64,000 nucleotides of DNA, taken from assembly GCF_029784155.1 (NCBI RefSeq), contig NC_073691.1, positions 127,782,714-127,846,713 of the forward strand, in the 5' to 3' direction. The notes under the pieces were generated by a model, which saw only the letters and a program-made list of their open reading frames with translations, was not told the DNA's origin and did no database searches. Source of the DNA: Uranotaenia lowii. Lineage: Eukaryota; Arthropoda; Insecta; Diptera; Culicidae. Below, piece after piece: positions 11,046 to 21,826 of the stretch (its first letter is position 1; the number at the start of each line of letters is the position of its first letter). Position numbers and translations under genes: made by a program.

Positions 11046-12120
11046 ACCCTGGATATATGGGTAAGAGAAATGCTTCTATGAATATTTGGTATCCCGAGAG
11101 GTCCCCTTTACAATTTTCAGTATAACTGGAGAGTTGGTCGAGCACATTGAACCATATTTGGCATGGGTATTTGGATACGAGAAATGTTTCGATTATAAAT
11201 TGAAGCCCCACCTTTTTTCGAGAATTAATCGAGCAAATTAAACCAAATTTGGCATCAAAAAGTATTGGAGTACGAAAAATACTTTTTTTTATGTGAAACA
11301 ATTCCTTTCTTACAGTAGGATGATAGAATTGGAAATATAGGAAGGGAAGAGAAGGCTTACATTTAACTTTTTTTTACAAAACCCGAGAAATGGACAAAAC
11401 TTAACATGGAAAATAATTTTGTTATGATTCTATGATTATCTGACAAACCATCCTCCATTCAGTAAGTAGGTACAAAGGAGAATGGAGGTGAGCCCAATAC
11501 AATTTTGTTAGCATAAGTTCTCAATTTATGCTAACGAAGCCAACAAATTGAAATAAATATGGCATGAATAAGTACTTGGTTACGAGATATGTTTCTACGA
11601 TTGTTATAGACCCTTACGCTCTACAGTGTAAAGAGGGGAATAAAGGAGGAGACTCCTTATATATTTTGTTGTAAAGCTTAACAACTTATCGACCAATGGA
11701 ACTATATTTGATATAAGAGGATCTTTGGGAACGAAAAAATTTGGTATGATTGTTAAAGATCACGCCTCGATTCAGCAGGGGGTGAAGGGAAGGACAGGGA
11801 AGGGGGCTCTCTTATCAGTTTTTTTAGCATAATACCAGAACATATCAAGCAACAACAACAAAAGCAAAAGCAAAGTTAGATTGTTTTCGTACAATTAATT
11901 TGAAACCCTCCTTTTTTAGGGCGAAGCTTAAGTACACAGATTAAAAATTATCAGATTTTTAATACAAATTTATAGATCAAGATTCAGAATATTAGTTTAA
12001 GTTATCTTTGTGTTGCAATTCGAAACTCCGCTGCAGCTCTCATTTTATAGCGGTTGCTTATAATTTCTGAAAACATCATTTGATTTTGAAAGGTGTAGCA
12101 AAGCACACCGGGTCAGCTAG
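11046..12120 (+). mobile_element. Helitron-like element, 3' portion
   Basis: The right end GCACACCGGGTCAGCTAG followed by T fits the CTAG-T terminus of insect Helitrons. The body consists of diverged units, each carrying AAATTTGGCAT, then GGATACGAGAAATGTTTC-like words and a GA-rich tract. The left boundary is not visible. It carries no Rep/helicase coding sequence. Confidence 0.6.
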
Positions 12121-12825
12121 TATATATATATATATATATAGAAAATGAATTTCTGTCTGTCTGTCTTTCTGTCTGTCTGTTCCCTATAGACTCGAAAACT
12201 ACTGAACTGATTTGCTTGAAACTTGGCAGATGAAGGTACTGGAGGCAGGGGAAGGTTAGTATTATGGTTTGAGACCCCTCCCTCTATCATGAAGGGGGGG
12301 AGGGGCCTCCCAAACAAAAGAAACTTTTTTGCATAACTCGAGTACACATCAAGCAAATGGTATAAATTTTGGCATCGGGTGTTATTTGGGAACGAGGAAT
12401 ATTTCTATGAATGTTAGGTACCCCTCCCTCCTATCAGTGGAGTGATAGGAACAGAGGAGGGGGGCTACCTTACAATTTTTCATATAACTTGAAAATTAAT
12501 CAAGTTATTGGAACCAAATTTGGCACGGGAAGGAATTTGGATACGAAAAACATTTCAATGATTATTTGAGACACCTCCCTCTTTCCAGTAGAAAAGGGAG
12601 GGGCCTCTTTCATATTTTTTTTTCATATTTCAAAAACTAATAAAGCAAATTGAACCAAATTTGGCATGGGAGGGTATTTGGGAACGTGACATGTTCTAAT
12701 GATTGTTTGAGACCCCTTACTTCTTCCAGCGGGGGAAAGGAAGAGGGAGGGGAGTTTCATACAATTTTTACTGCATAATTCAAGAACTACAACAGCAAAT
12801 GGAACCAAATTTGGCATTTAGAGTG
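12121..12825 (+). mobile_element. Helitron-like element, 5' portion with ~145-bp minisatellite
   Basis: After a (TA)n tract and a CTGT microsatellite at 12153-12181 come ACTCGAAAACTACTGAAC and four consecutive units of about 145 bp (about 12220-12815). Each unit begins near TTTGGCAT, passes through a GACCCCTCCC / GGGGAGGGGCC hairpin, and ends near CAAGCAAATGGAACC. The layout matches the preceding element, and the two lie in tandem in the same orientation. The fifth unit is cut at 12815 by the CCCGGG patch. Confidence 0.6.
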
Positions 12826-12935
12826 TCCTACCCGGGATCTCCCGGTCGAGAATTCCCGGGTATTATAAAAATTCAGGAAATCCCGAATCCCGGGAAACGC
12901 TTAAAAAATCCCGGGAATTCCCGAAACCATTAAAA
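12826..12935. repeat. CCCGGG-rich dispersed repeat fragment
   Basis: CCCGGG or ATTCCCGG words recur seven times between 12831 and 12925. It is related in word content to 10905-11045 and interrupts the minisatellite of the Helitron-like element. Confidence 0.45.
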
Positions 12936-13697
12936 TGTGCTAAATTACTACAAATTTACACGATCTAAATTGGAAAGAAATATCAGATTGAGCAAGAAAA
13001 ATGATAGTTCTACCTTCATGGCTTAGCCTTAAATATTTTTTTTTCTCGAATCTGGTTGAAACATTGAATTTGATAAAAAGTGTTTTTCCGATCGAAAACT
13101 TAGTGTAAAAGGAAAAACGATGAAGAATCTAACAAACCAAACAATTCCAATAATGAAACGCTACGGAAAGAATCTGAATGTTCTATTTTGCAACGCTCAT
13201 CATTACACTTCGCTCAACTTCCGTTTTGGATACTGTTGACAGTAGCTAAATCATCAGCAAAGAAAAGACATATTTTGAAACAAATGGATAATTTTCTGAA
13301 AAGTTACGAAATTTGATGAATAAACTGAAGTCTAGCTGACCAACTTCTATCGATAGTGAAAAATCTTTCTGAATTCAGCGGTGTTTAAACTCGCCTCGGA
13401 AAGAATCATTCGGCTGATTTTTTCCGAGTTTAACTTGTTGTGTGCAGATTGATTTTATCTTCGTTCCAATCATGACGTGATTGCACACAAAACAAAGAGA
13501 ACAGTTCCGAGTTGATGTTTTCCCCTCCTCGCAGGAATAAAATCACACCAATGAAACAACAGAACGAAGCTTACCGTACACGAATGCTCACGAGCGATCG
13601 TTGCCCGATGGACCGAGTTAACATTCCTCGCACCCTTCTCTCGCTCGTTTCCCGTTCCCTTGTATCTATCACTTTTAGCCACGCCCCCATGCGTTGT
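12936..13697. other. Non-coding DNA, possible older MITE
   Basis: No gene was recognised. The segment at 13387-13435 holds an inverted pair built on CTCGGAAAG / CTTTCCGAG-like words, and a similar CTTTCCGAGTTGAAC lies at 14617-14631 beyond the hAT insertion. The hAT may therefore be nested in an older foldback element. Confidence 0.35.
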
Positions 13698-13705
13698 CCG
13701 ATTGA

Positions 13706-14500
13706 CATGGTTGCCACATGTACAGATTTATCTAGACAGGTACAGATTTTTGAGCTCACTTTTGGTACAGAATCTGTACGTACAGATGACAGATTTTCAA
13801 AATTTGGTACAGATTTGTACAGATTTTTGAAATTTTTGACTTTTATCCAGTTTATTGAAAGCTTTATAGAAAATAAGTCAAAAGTTAGCCATTATTATTC
13901 TGACGATAGGAGTTCCTTACTGGGAAGTACACGATGGAACAATAAGATTTCCAAATTTGCTACAAATAATTAAATATCTGATTATAATCCCCAACGACCC
14001 CAACTCGTCAGCAGTGGTTGAGCGCATTTTCTCGTAAGTAAATGCCAATAAAACCAAAGTTCGTAAGCGTCTGAGTGTTGACACATTGGACGCTTTCTTC
14101 AAAACGAGGAGTTATTTAAGACTAAACGGTGGATCGAAAAATGTCGTATTAAATATGACGCTCTAAAACCGTTTTAATAAAACTATGTATAAACATCATG
14201 AACATTAGAAAGTGTTTGTTATGAAAAATATTTTTAAATGTCAGTTTTTTCAAGAGAGAAAATAAAAATTATTAAATGAGTTTCACAAAAAGTGTTTAAC
14301 TAAAAAACTGTACTTAGTGAAATAAAGTATTATTTTTTTTAAAGATTAAAAATAAGGAAACAAAATCTTCACATATCAACATAATTAATGCAAAACTTTT
14401 TTTTTCTGTGGTACAGATTTTGGTACAGATTTTTGAGTTTTCGGTACAGATGAAAAAGATTTTTTCGATGAGCGGTACAGATTTGGATGTGGTAACACTG
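13706..14500 (+). mobile_element. hAT transposon remnant with exact 8-bp TSD
   Basis: CCGATTGA stands at 13698-13705 and again at 14501-14508. The ends, CATGGTTGCCACATGTACAG on the left and the complement of CAGTGTTACCACATCC on the right, form a hAT-type imperfect TIR. Subterminal GGTACAGATTT words recur several times at both ends, as transposase-binding repeats do in hAT elements. The element is 795 bp, so most of the transposase is gone. Confidence 0.88.
13981..14166 (+). pseudogene. hAT transposase C-terminal dimerisation domain fragment
   Basis: The frame starting at 13981 reads IPNDPNSSAVVERIFS, a stop at 14035, then VNANKTKVRKRLSVDTLDAF. This is the pattern of the C-terminal dimerisation region of hAT transposases (a conserved S..VER.FS motif followed by RNRL). 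The in-frame stop and missing N-terminal domains make it non-functional. Confidence 0.8.
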
Positions 14501-14647
14501 CCGATTGATGTGTTCGGCTGCCGAACGAAAACGATTTTTTCTTTAATTCGCTGAACTGTTCGTTTGCTTCGCTGATGTTTCTCCCCCGAGTTTACCCGAA
14601 GCTTACTTCCTGATGCTTTCCGAGTTGAACTTTAGATAAATAGCATC

Positions 14648-14864
14648 TGTAGAGGCGCGCCCAGCACACACACAACTGTACATCGTGTTAAGCTTTACCT
14701 GTTGAACATGATAGACCTTGCGTGAGGGAGAACAGTCAAACGCGGATGAGAGAACGGCATTCGAGAGGAGATCGAGCAAGTGATTGGACGCGAGTTTACC
14801 AACGGGAAAATAAGCGGTGTTTTTGGTTCGATTCTGAAGCATGATTCCACGGCACATCTCTACA
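14648..14864 (+). repeat. 5' LTR of the 3.4-kb LTR element
   Basis: 217 bp, TGTAGAG...CTCTACA, with 5-bp target duplication GCATC immediately before it. Confidence 0.93.
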
Positions 14865-15068
14865 TCTGGCGACGAGGATTATGGAGAAATCTGTAAGTAT
14901 AGTGAAGTGATAGTGAACCAAGTTCGACTCGAGCTGAAAAAAATGAATCACAAAACACGTTGCGAAAAAACAAAAACAAGAGAGGGCGTAGACCCCGGCC
15001 CCATTTCGTGGCAACGGATTTGATGTTGCTGTTTCTCAGTGAAAAAAAAATGTTTGCATGTTGCGAAT

Positions 15069-16454
15069 GGTTCGAGGACCACAAGCATAGTTTAAAGACT
15101 TCGAGAAGTCTTTTCTTTCACAATTAAGTTCTGCGACTCTGAGGAGCGCAGAGAGTTCTGAGGAACTCGTATTGCAAAATACTAATAGTTCTGAGGAACT
15201 CTGGTGACTTCGAGGAGTCATTTAAAAGTGTTGATTTTTAAAGAATTCAGTTCCTCTGAGGAGGAAGAGTGTAATTCCTCTGAGGAGGAATATGGTAATT
15301 TCTCTGAGGAGAAAGTCGGCAACTCCTCTGAGGAGGAAGACGGCAATTCCTTTGAGAAGGAAGAGAGCATGTCCTCCGAGGAGGAAGAGAGCGTGTCCTC
15401 TGAGGAGGAAGAGTGCAGCTCCTTTGAAGATGAAGATATCAAGTCCTCTGAGGAGGAAGAAGGCAATTCCTTCGAGGAGGATTAGTGCAATTCCTATGAG
15501 GAAGAATGAAGTAACTTCTCCGAAGAGGAAGAAAAATGCAATTCCTTCGGGGGGGAATGATTTAAGCTTTTTGATGAGAAACACTACAATTCCTTTGAGG
15601 AGGATTCATTCGAGGAGAAAGAATATAATCCCTTTGAGAAGGGGTGATGTAAGTTCTTTGAGGAGGATGAAGGTAATTCCTTTGAGGAGGAAGAGTTTAG
15701 TTTCTCCGCAAAGAAAGAATGAAATTCCTCTGAAGAGATAAATAGTTTAATACCTTCGAAGAGGGTAGATAAAAAACCTTTGAGAAGGTTTACTAAATTA
15801 AAATAGGACGGAATTCTTCTCTGAGGAGAAGAGGAAAACAAAGATGGTTGTTGTTCCTCTTAGAAGGTAAGAAAAGGTTTCTCTAAGGAGGTTTGGTGTT
15901 CTGAGGAGAAATGTAAATACATGAAGAAATAAATAAAGAAAACTTCTGAGGAACTAAATTGAATTACCAACTGATTGTATTAAAAAAAAAAGATTAACTT
16001 TGAGGAGTCCGATACCGTAAATTTGCATCCGATTCTGCGACTCTGAGTAGCGGTCACAGTTTCAAGGTACTCAAGTGTTAATTTAACAAAATAAAACACA
16101 GATTATAAAATGGTTCTGAGGAACTCATTCGTGTTTATGCCCAACGGATTTAAAAAAAAATAAAACAGGTTTCGAGGAGCCGAAACTTTCACTTTTGTTT
16201 AACACCTTGTGACTTAGAGGAGTGTGTATTGTGAATATTTTCATAAAAATCTGCAACTCTGAGGAGTGTGAATTATTGTCAAATATTTTGACTCTGAGGA
16301 GTATGGATTGAGCTAGATGATGTTCCATCATTTTGTTGCAAAGGCGAGAATCTACAAAATATTGTTATCTATGTACTAAGAATAGTAATCTGCAAACTCT
16401 GAGGAGTTCAACGTTAATTTTAAATGTTGTGATTCAAAACTGCGGCTGAGGAGT
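15069..16454 (+). repeat. Array of YGAG-loop hairpins, partly a 24-bp tandem repeat
   Basis: About thirty short palindromes with the loop TGAG or CGAG fill 1.4 kb. Between 15257 and 15545 the loops fall on a strict 24-bp lattice (15257, 15281, 15305, 15329, 15353, 15377, 15401, 15425, 15449, 15473, 15497, 15521), and again from 15635 to 15731. Stem sequences differ but stay paired: GAGTTC/GAACTC, TTCCTC/GAGGAA, TTTCTC/GAGAAA, TTCCTT/AAGGAA, AAACCTT/AAGGTTT, CTTCTC/GAGAAG, AAAGACTT/AAGTCTTT. After about 15840 the hairpins are sparser and have 4-5-bp stems. The lattice also reads as a Ser/Glu-rich frame at 15204-15485, which stops after about 90 codons. Confidence 0.85.
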
Positions 16455-16559
16455 CGATTAAAATTATCTGGGCAGGCCGCCCTTACATCACGCTTGACTT
16501 TCTGTACGTTAATGAGTAATAGGGTTTCAGGTTATGATATTTGAAACATATGAAAAAAA

Positions 16560-16757
16560 AAGTTTCCGAAAAGCGTGCGCTAGCGGTTGAACTAATTGGT
16601 ATCTGCTTAACCGCGTCCAGTATTGCAACTCGGAGCATTTTCAATAGAGAGTGAATGGGAAAGGTTAGAACAGATAGAACTCATTCCACCGCAGTTCGAT
16701 TTTTGGTTGAGTTAGCAACTGTTTGCGTTCACTATGTCATAGGCCTTACAGTGTCAA
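16560..16757 (+). repeat. Diverged MITE relative of the 33238 element
   Basis: The right end, TTCACTATGTCATAGGCC, and the core around ATCTGCTTAACCGCG align with the element at 33238-33453. The left terminus is not recognisable. It lies inside the LTR element. Confidence 0.55.
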
Positions 16758-16894
16758 ACAAACTCTATAGCTAGTGAAATTTATTGCGGTTGCATTTGAA
16801 AAAATAAATGGAAAGATAGATAGATGATGCAAGAGTATACATCGAATATTTGTTGAATATTTGATGTTATATATGTACGTTTAGGTAACTGATT

Positions 16895-17273
16895 TTGAGT
16901 TATAATTCGAAGGTGAGTTTTAGAGATCTGATCAGAAATGGGACAAAATACGGATCGACCAGAGGAAGTATTGAAGGATGTTTCATCGGAATAACAGAAG
17001 AAAGCAAAGGAAGATGTGTTGACCTGCTGGAAGGAGAGGAACAAGATATCATACAACAACTGTTTCAATCATTTTTGGGATGACAGACATATAGGTGCAT
17101 ATGCTTTCTTAAAATGGATTGAGAATGGAAAACATTCATTGCGTATGACCGTACATGATGAAGTTGTTGAGAGCCATGTTGTTAAAAAAAAACGAGGTGA
17201 GGAAGACGTAGAGTTGATCATCAGCGCTAAGCAGAAGTTTGTAACATGGCTCAGGGAAGTACAGCTCGGTTAA
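16895..17273 (+). pseudogene. Unrecognised overlapping ORFs inside the LTR element
   Basis: Two frames (16895-17083 and 17016-17273) give 62 and 85 residues and overlap in different frames, as if one protein had been shifted. The second ends with a basic/acidic stretch around KKKRGEED and WLREVQLG. No family was recognised. Following text to 17700 contains many stops. Confidence 0.3.
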
Positions 17274-17802
17274 ACGATTGTAAGGTAGCAAAGTATTTCA
17301 ACAAATATGTATCACGAAAGAGTTTTGACATTAGAAGATGTGGAGTAAATATGATACTTAGACCATTGAGCACAGCCTTGAAATACAGCAGCAACGCATC
17401 TGTAGCTGAGCAGATTCTATAAGCACTCACTGTGAATTTTGTTGGAAACGACAGCGGTTCATGGAAATGCAGGAGCCCTTAAGAGGGTATGCTGTAGAGT
17501 GAAACTCAGATGCGCACAAGAAAGCGAAGTGTTACCTTGAACCCGCGTATTGATCAGGAGAATCAAAATGGACTACATGTTGAATACTGCCTGAGATGCT
17601 AGGTTTAAACCTACGATATCAGGAAGGAAGTTCACCATCTGGAGGTGTTTCGAAGATAGATACTGCGAATATCATGGATTCTGGAGTAACAGATCTTATC
17701 GACGCACAAGGAATTGGAACCACTTAAATGAAGCGGATTCGTAAGTAGCATGCATAGTTCCAAACCTACGAGCCACGTTATATCAGGATGTGTTAAGGGG
17801 GA

Positions 17803-18019
17803 TGTAGAGGCGCGCCCAGCACACACACAACTGTACATCGTGTTAAGCTTTACCTGTTGAACATGATAGACCTTGCGCGAGGGAGAACAGTCAAACGCGG
17901 ATGAGAGAACGGCATTCGAGAGGAGATCGAGCAAGTGATTGGACGCGAGTTTACCAACGGGAAAATAAGCGGTGTTTTTGGTTCGATTCTGAAGCATGAT
18001 TCCACGGCACATCTCTACA
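17803..18019 (+). repeat. 3' LTR of the 3.4-kb LTR element
   Basis: 217 bp, one visible difference from the 5' LTR, preceded by the polypurine tract and followed by GCATC. Confidence 0.93.
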
Positions 18020-18640
18020 GCATCATTGCAGATTGAGTTTAACGAAATAAAATCGTTCTGCAAAGAAGGGCAAAGTGCGAGTATGTAGACTCGCGATTTT
18101 AACATCTCTGGCGACCAAGAGAGCAAGATGTTGGAGAAGAGAGTTCGGATGAAAGTTTTTACGGGTTTCCTGCTGATTCACATTTATTTTCATCGCAACA
18201 GTTTCAATTTGACGACATTGATTTACCAAAGACCTCATCAGAAAAAGAAACATGTTTATTTAACAGTAGTTTATCGAGTAATGGCGCAAGTTTGCCAATA
18301 TCCAATAGCAGTGGTTTGCTACCGGTATCAAACAGTATTGAACAGCCAACAAAACTGACGGATCGATTCGTAGACGATGTGGAACGAAAGAAAATTACAC
18401 GACCTGAGGAATCCAACATAACTGGTCCAAGTTGGAATATTCAGCAGAATGACCAGCAAAGTGAAACCAGATTGAGGAGATCGAGTAGAAGAAAACGTTT
18501 GAAGAAAAATAGTGAATTTTTATATTACTGAGTTGTTGTATGCATGCCATTTCTTAAAAGCTCTTAACATTTGTTTTAAATTTAAAAAGAAAAAAATTGG
18601 ATTATTGTAAAACTAGCTGAAAGGGGGAGAACTGTGGTAA
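18020..18640 (+). mobile_element. Possible second LTR-element remnant (PBS to PPT)
   Basis: TTTTAACA followed by TCTC and TGGCGACCAAGAG at 18110-18122 resembles an LTR end and primer-binding site. AAAGGGGGAGAAC followed by TGTGGTAACC at 18633 resembles a polypurine tract and LTR start. The ORF in between is listed separately. The matching LTR copy was not found, so the limits are tentative. The 3.4-kb element above inserted at its left edge. Confidence 0.4.
18115..18531 (+). pseudogene. Retroelement polyprotein tail-like ORF
   Basis: From the putative primer-binding site the frame is open for about 138 codons. The protein is Ser/Gln/Asn-rich and closes with RLRRSSRRKRLKKNSEF before the stop at 18531. 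Such a basic RRS-R/K tail is common in linkers and C-termini of Ty1/copia and Ty3/gypsy polyproteins, but no catalytic domain remains. It could equally be a non-autonomous element's own small protein. Confidence 0.35.
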
Positions 18641-19326
18641 CCCTATGAGTTCCCCAACTGACTTCGATTAACAAATAAAAAAGAGCTGGGCTCAGAAGTC
18701 TTTAGAGCGTGCTTAAGAACACAAGCTAATCGGTCTTATTATTATTTAAAAGGAAAACCTCAATATAATAGGGACAACCCCTTAAAATTTTTAAGAAAAT
18801 ATTTAAGTAATTTTGACCAACTTTATTCATAATTGTACAATAAGCATTTTAAATAAATATTCAGCACTATTTATATAAAGTTAATAACTGCAACAGAAAC
18901 GTGGCTTAATGTAAAAAAGAATTGCTTCAGATTTCCTGTACAGAAGGGGGGTAATGTAGGAAATAAGAGTGGAAGAATAGATTAAATATTATAACATTGA
19001 TAAACTCATTGGAAGAAAATATACGCGTTCTTCATAGTATTACTTGAGTATAATTTGAAAGCAAAATTATTCAAATGTGTCAAAAGTTATAAAACAGCGT
19101 AATAAAAGCATTAACTCCAATATGCTTCAATCGAGTCGAGAGTATAACATGAATGGACTGAGTGACATGGTGCATGAACTAGGGCCCAGTAAACATGAAT
19201 CGACAGAGAGGTAACTCAAATCGACAGAGGGATCGTATCGATCTCTCTAACGATTTTGCATCATCTAATCGGCAGAGAGGAACACACCATACGCGTGCCT
19301 TGGGTGAGTGCCACGAAATAATCTAA
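18641..19326. other. Non-coding DNA with PPT/LTR-start-like motif
   Basis: CAGAAGGGGGGTAA followed by TGTAGGAAATAAG at 18955 looks like another polypurine tract and LTR start. ATCGACAGAGAGG-like words recur at 19198, 19218 and 19271. No gene was found. Confidence 0.35.
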
Positions 19327-20446
19327 AGGCAGAAACACAATACAGCGTCGGACGTCGCGTCGCGTCAGCGTCGCGTTGACATTTCATTTTGGGGATACCA
19401 TTTTCCGTTTGAGCCACCACAATGGTGCGTCACGTCAATGAAGGCATTGTACTAAAATGCAAAACTTGTTCTAAACAGCAGCGTTCTACAACGTCGACGC
19501 TCTGTTTTTGAAAAAAATTAAAATCAGCAGCGTTATAAATATTCCGACTTTGTGTTTTATACAAAGTTTGAAACTAATAAACTCGAATCTCTTATAATCA
19601 CCCATATTTTCTACTCGATTTAACAAATTTTCGAATTTTATCATTAAGAATGAACATTTCATTGTGCTTTGACACGTTGAGGAAATCAATTTTTTTTTGG
19701 AGATTTCCATCGATGAAAAATTATAATGTTGTGGAGTTGTAAATGTATACAAATGGATTTTCGGATTGATAGTTTTTCTAAAAACACTCAATGAAATAGT
19801 TACATTTATTACTAATCTAATCAACATATTTTTATACATTTTTTCTCAATCTTCCACTTTTTTCGTGTAAAATTAACACCGTGCAATTGAGGAGTTGGGG
19901 AGCCTCATAAACGTACTCTTCCGTTGAGGTTGGTTGGTTTTGATCCTCACTAACTCACCTAAACACAAGGCTGGCTTAAATTATTCGGTTCGTGCAACAG
20001 CTCTATCTTTTGATCGATTCAGTTCCTTCCCGCAACTGATCGGCTACATAAGATGCTTGAATTCGACGGACGATTTTATGGAAACCTAAAAGAAACCATA
20101 TATTTGTAATTTAAAAAACAAATCTGTATTTCAGCACTATTTGAAATACCTTACCTGCTGTATCTCTTATTTTGAATAAATTTCACAAGGCCTCCCTTCC
20201 GTGGGGCAGCAGCCGTCCTTCAACCAGCGAAAACTTTGGTGAAATTGAATTGGGGTTGTTTCGCGACAACAAATCAGAAAGTGGGGCGAAAGCAGCAAAC
20301 CAAAACAAACTTTCGGTTGCTATGTCTTTCGACGCTGCATTGTGATGCAAAAATCTTCGGTTGCGTCGCGTCAGCGTTTTAGTACTCGACGACGGCGTTG
20401 ACAGCTGACGCGACGCGACGTTCGACGCTGTATTGTGTTTCTGCCT
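19327..20446. mobile_element. Harbinger-like MITE, 1.1 kb, TAA duplication
   Basis: It starts AGGCAGAAACACAATACAGC and ends with the exact complement. The TIR runs on through GTCGCGTCGCGTCAGC with few changes, about 45 bp. TAA at 19324-19326 and 20447-20449 is an exact 3-bp duplication. Subterminal GTCGCGTC / GACGCGAC words recur. No transposase ORF is present. Confidence 0.88.
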
Positions 20447-21776
20447 TAAGACACGCCCTCCAGAGAAACACACGCACACAATCCGAATCGTATGTTTCCC
20501 TTCGAGACGCGTGTTTGCCTGCCTGAGAAGACGACTGCTACGATTGAAAGCACGCATATAAAAAAGACGGGGATAAAGTGCGAGCACACCGTACAAGAGC
20601 AAGGTTCTTAGATACACTAGGTTCTCCGACTTTCACAGTAAGTAAGCGAGAAGTGAGCGGGGCTCTCAATGAGTTTGTTTATTTTTTGCTCAGCTTTTCT
20701 GGGGTTTATTGGTAAACAAACTTCATGAGTTCCGTATAGTTGCATAGCCTACATAGCCAAAATGGCTGAATCGGGAATTCGTTATTCGGGAACACCTCCT
20801 GAATATATACCCACCTTGTACAAGAGTACGATTCAAACTGATTTCGCATGTACGCATTCGTATTCGTTGCCTCTAGGTATCTCGGCAGGACAAACCGGAT
20901 GAGAATATTTGCTTTCTCGGAATGTTGCCGAAATTAACCGTTTTATTCTAAGTTCGGAGACTCAACTCTCAATTTTTTGCATGCTCTGTCGATTTCTGAG
21001 AAGACGCGCTTACTGGGGGTGAATGGAGAGAAAGAGGGAGCACTATATAGTGCGTGAGAACGTCGAATCATTCGTAAAACTAATGTTGTTAAAATATGTC
21101 GCGTTTTTATTTTGTTGAAAAAATAATAATTGTTTCGAAAGTGGAAATACCTTTGAAGTCACTACACTCACTGACCATACTACACTCTCAACGTTCGGTT
21201 GCTACATGATGCATGAAAAAGACGAGGCACACACCTACTCATTTACGTTCTTGAATTTGAATAACTCCAGCTGATAGCCGTCGTTGAGGAGAACATCTTC
21301 AACTTCGCCACAAAGGTTGAGGCAACAACAAAAACAACCGAAATTATTGCATTGCACAGGCCCGCAAGGTATGGTGCAAAGAGAGGGGAGGAAATAGAAA
21401 CGAAAAAACTAGCTGCCGGCGTGCGGTTGCTGTGCAATAATAGCAATAGCAGGAAAACCTCACGCATTCGATCCAGGCACAAACGAGGAGACTCGGGTTT
21501 GCTCTGCCTTTTGAATTCGGTTCCATCAAGCTTGTAACATACAACAACAACAATGGCAGTGAACGCGGAAAAAAATATTTCGAAGTGGGGTTTAAAGGGT
21601 TTTGAACAAGGGAATCAGTTCAAAAATAATCTTTCAATCATGAAGAATCTTTTTTTTGCCAGGAATTTACCGTCATGAAGGATCTCTTTGCACTTCTGGT
21701 CGAATCACTAACGTAACGGATCAGAATCAACATATTTTCCCATGATAGAATCAAAATTTTATGAGTAAATTAGAGT
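20447..21776. other. Non-coding DNA downstream of the 1489-residue gene
   Basis: A TATA-like GCATATAAAAAAGACGGGG at 20552-20570 could belong to an old LTR that the preceding MITE inserted into. No other gene, RNA or repeat was recognised. Confidence 0.4.
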
Positions 21777-21782
21777 TTTATT
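21777..21782 (-). terminator. Polyadenylation signal of the 1489-residue gene
   Basis: AATAAA on the minus strand, about 45 bases after the stop codon at 21827. Confidence 0.7.
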
Positions 21783-21826
21783 AAGAACAAGATTATAAAC
21801 ACAATAAACACAAATTTCCGAAATAA

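Larger units (their letters stand above)
14648..18019 (+). mobile_element. Non-autonomous LTR retrotransposon with hairpin array
   Basis: Two 217-bp direct repeats (14648-14864 and 17803-18019) start TGTAGAG and end CTCTACA. They differ at one visible base (T/C in CTTGCG[T/C]GAGG). GCATC at 14643-14647 and 18020-18024 is a 5-bp target duplication. TGGCGACGAGG at 14867 is a tRNA-type primer-binding site 2 bp after the LTR, and TTAAGGGGGA at 17793-17802 is the polypurine tract. The 2.9-kb interior has no recognisable reverse transcriptase or integrase, so the copy must rely on other elements. Its dominant internal feature is the hairpin array listed separately. Confidence 0.92.

Noticed and set aside
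12117..12356. 79-codon ORF on the minus strand
   Set aside because: Its codons come from the CTGT and TA microsatellites and the GA-rich minisatellite.
14603..14857. 84-codon minus-strand ORF
   Set aside because: It is antisense to the 5' LTR of the 3.4-kb element.
15204..15485. Ser/Glu-rich 93-residue protein as a real gene
   Set aside because: It is generated by the 24-bp palindromic repeat, stops at the end of the regular lattice, and has no promoter or splice context. It is kept only as an alternative reading of the array.
15257..15781. CRISPR-like array (regular repeats)
   Set aside because: The period is only 24 bp with no unique spacers; it lies inside an LTR element of an animal genome, with no cas genes.
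17632..18126. 164-codon minus-strand ORF
   Set aside because: It is antisense to the 217-bp LTR and repeats the frame at 14603-14857.
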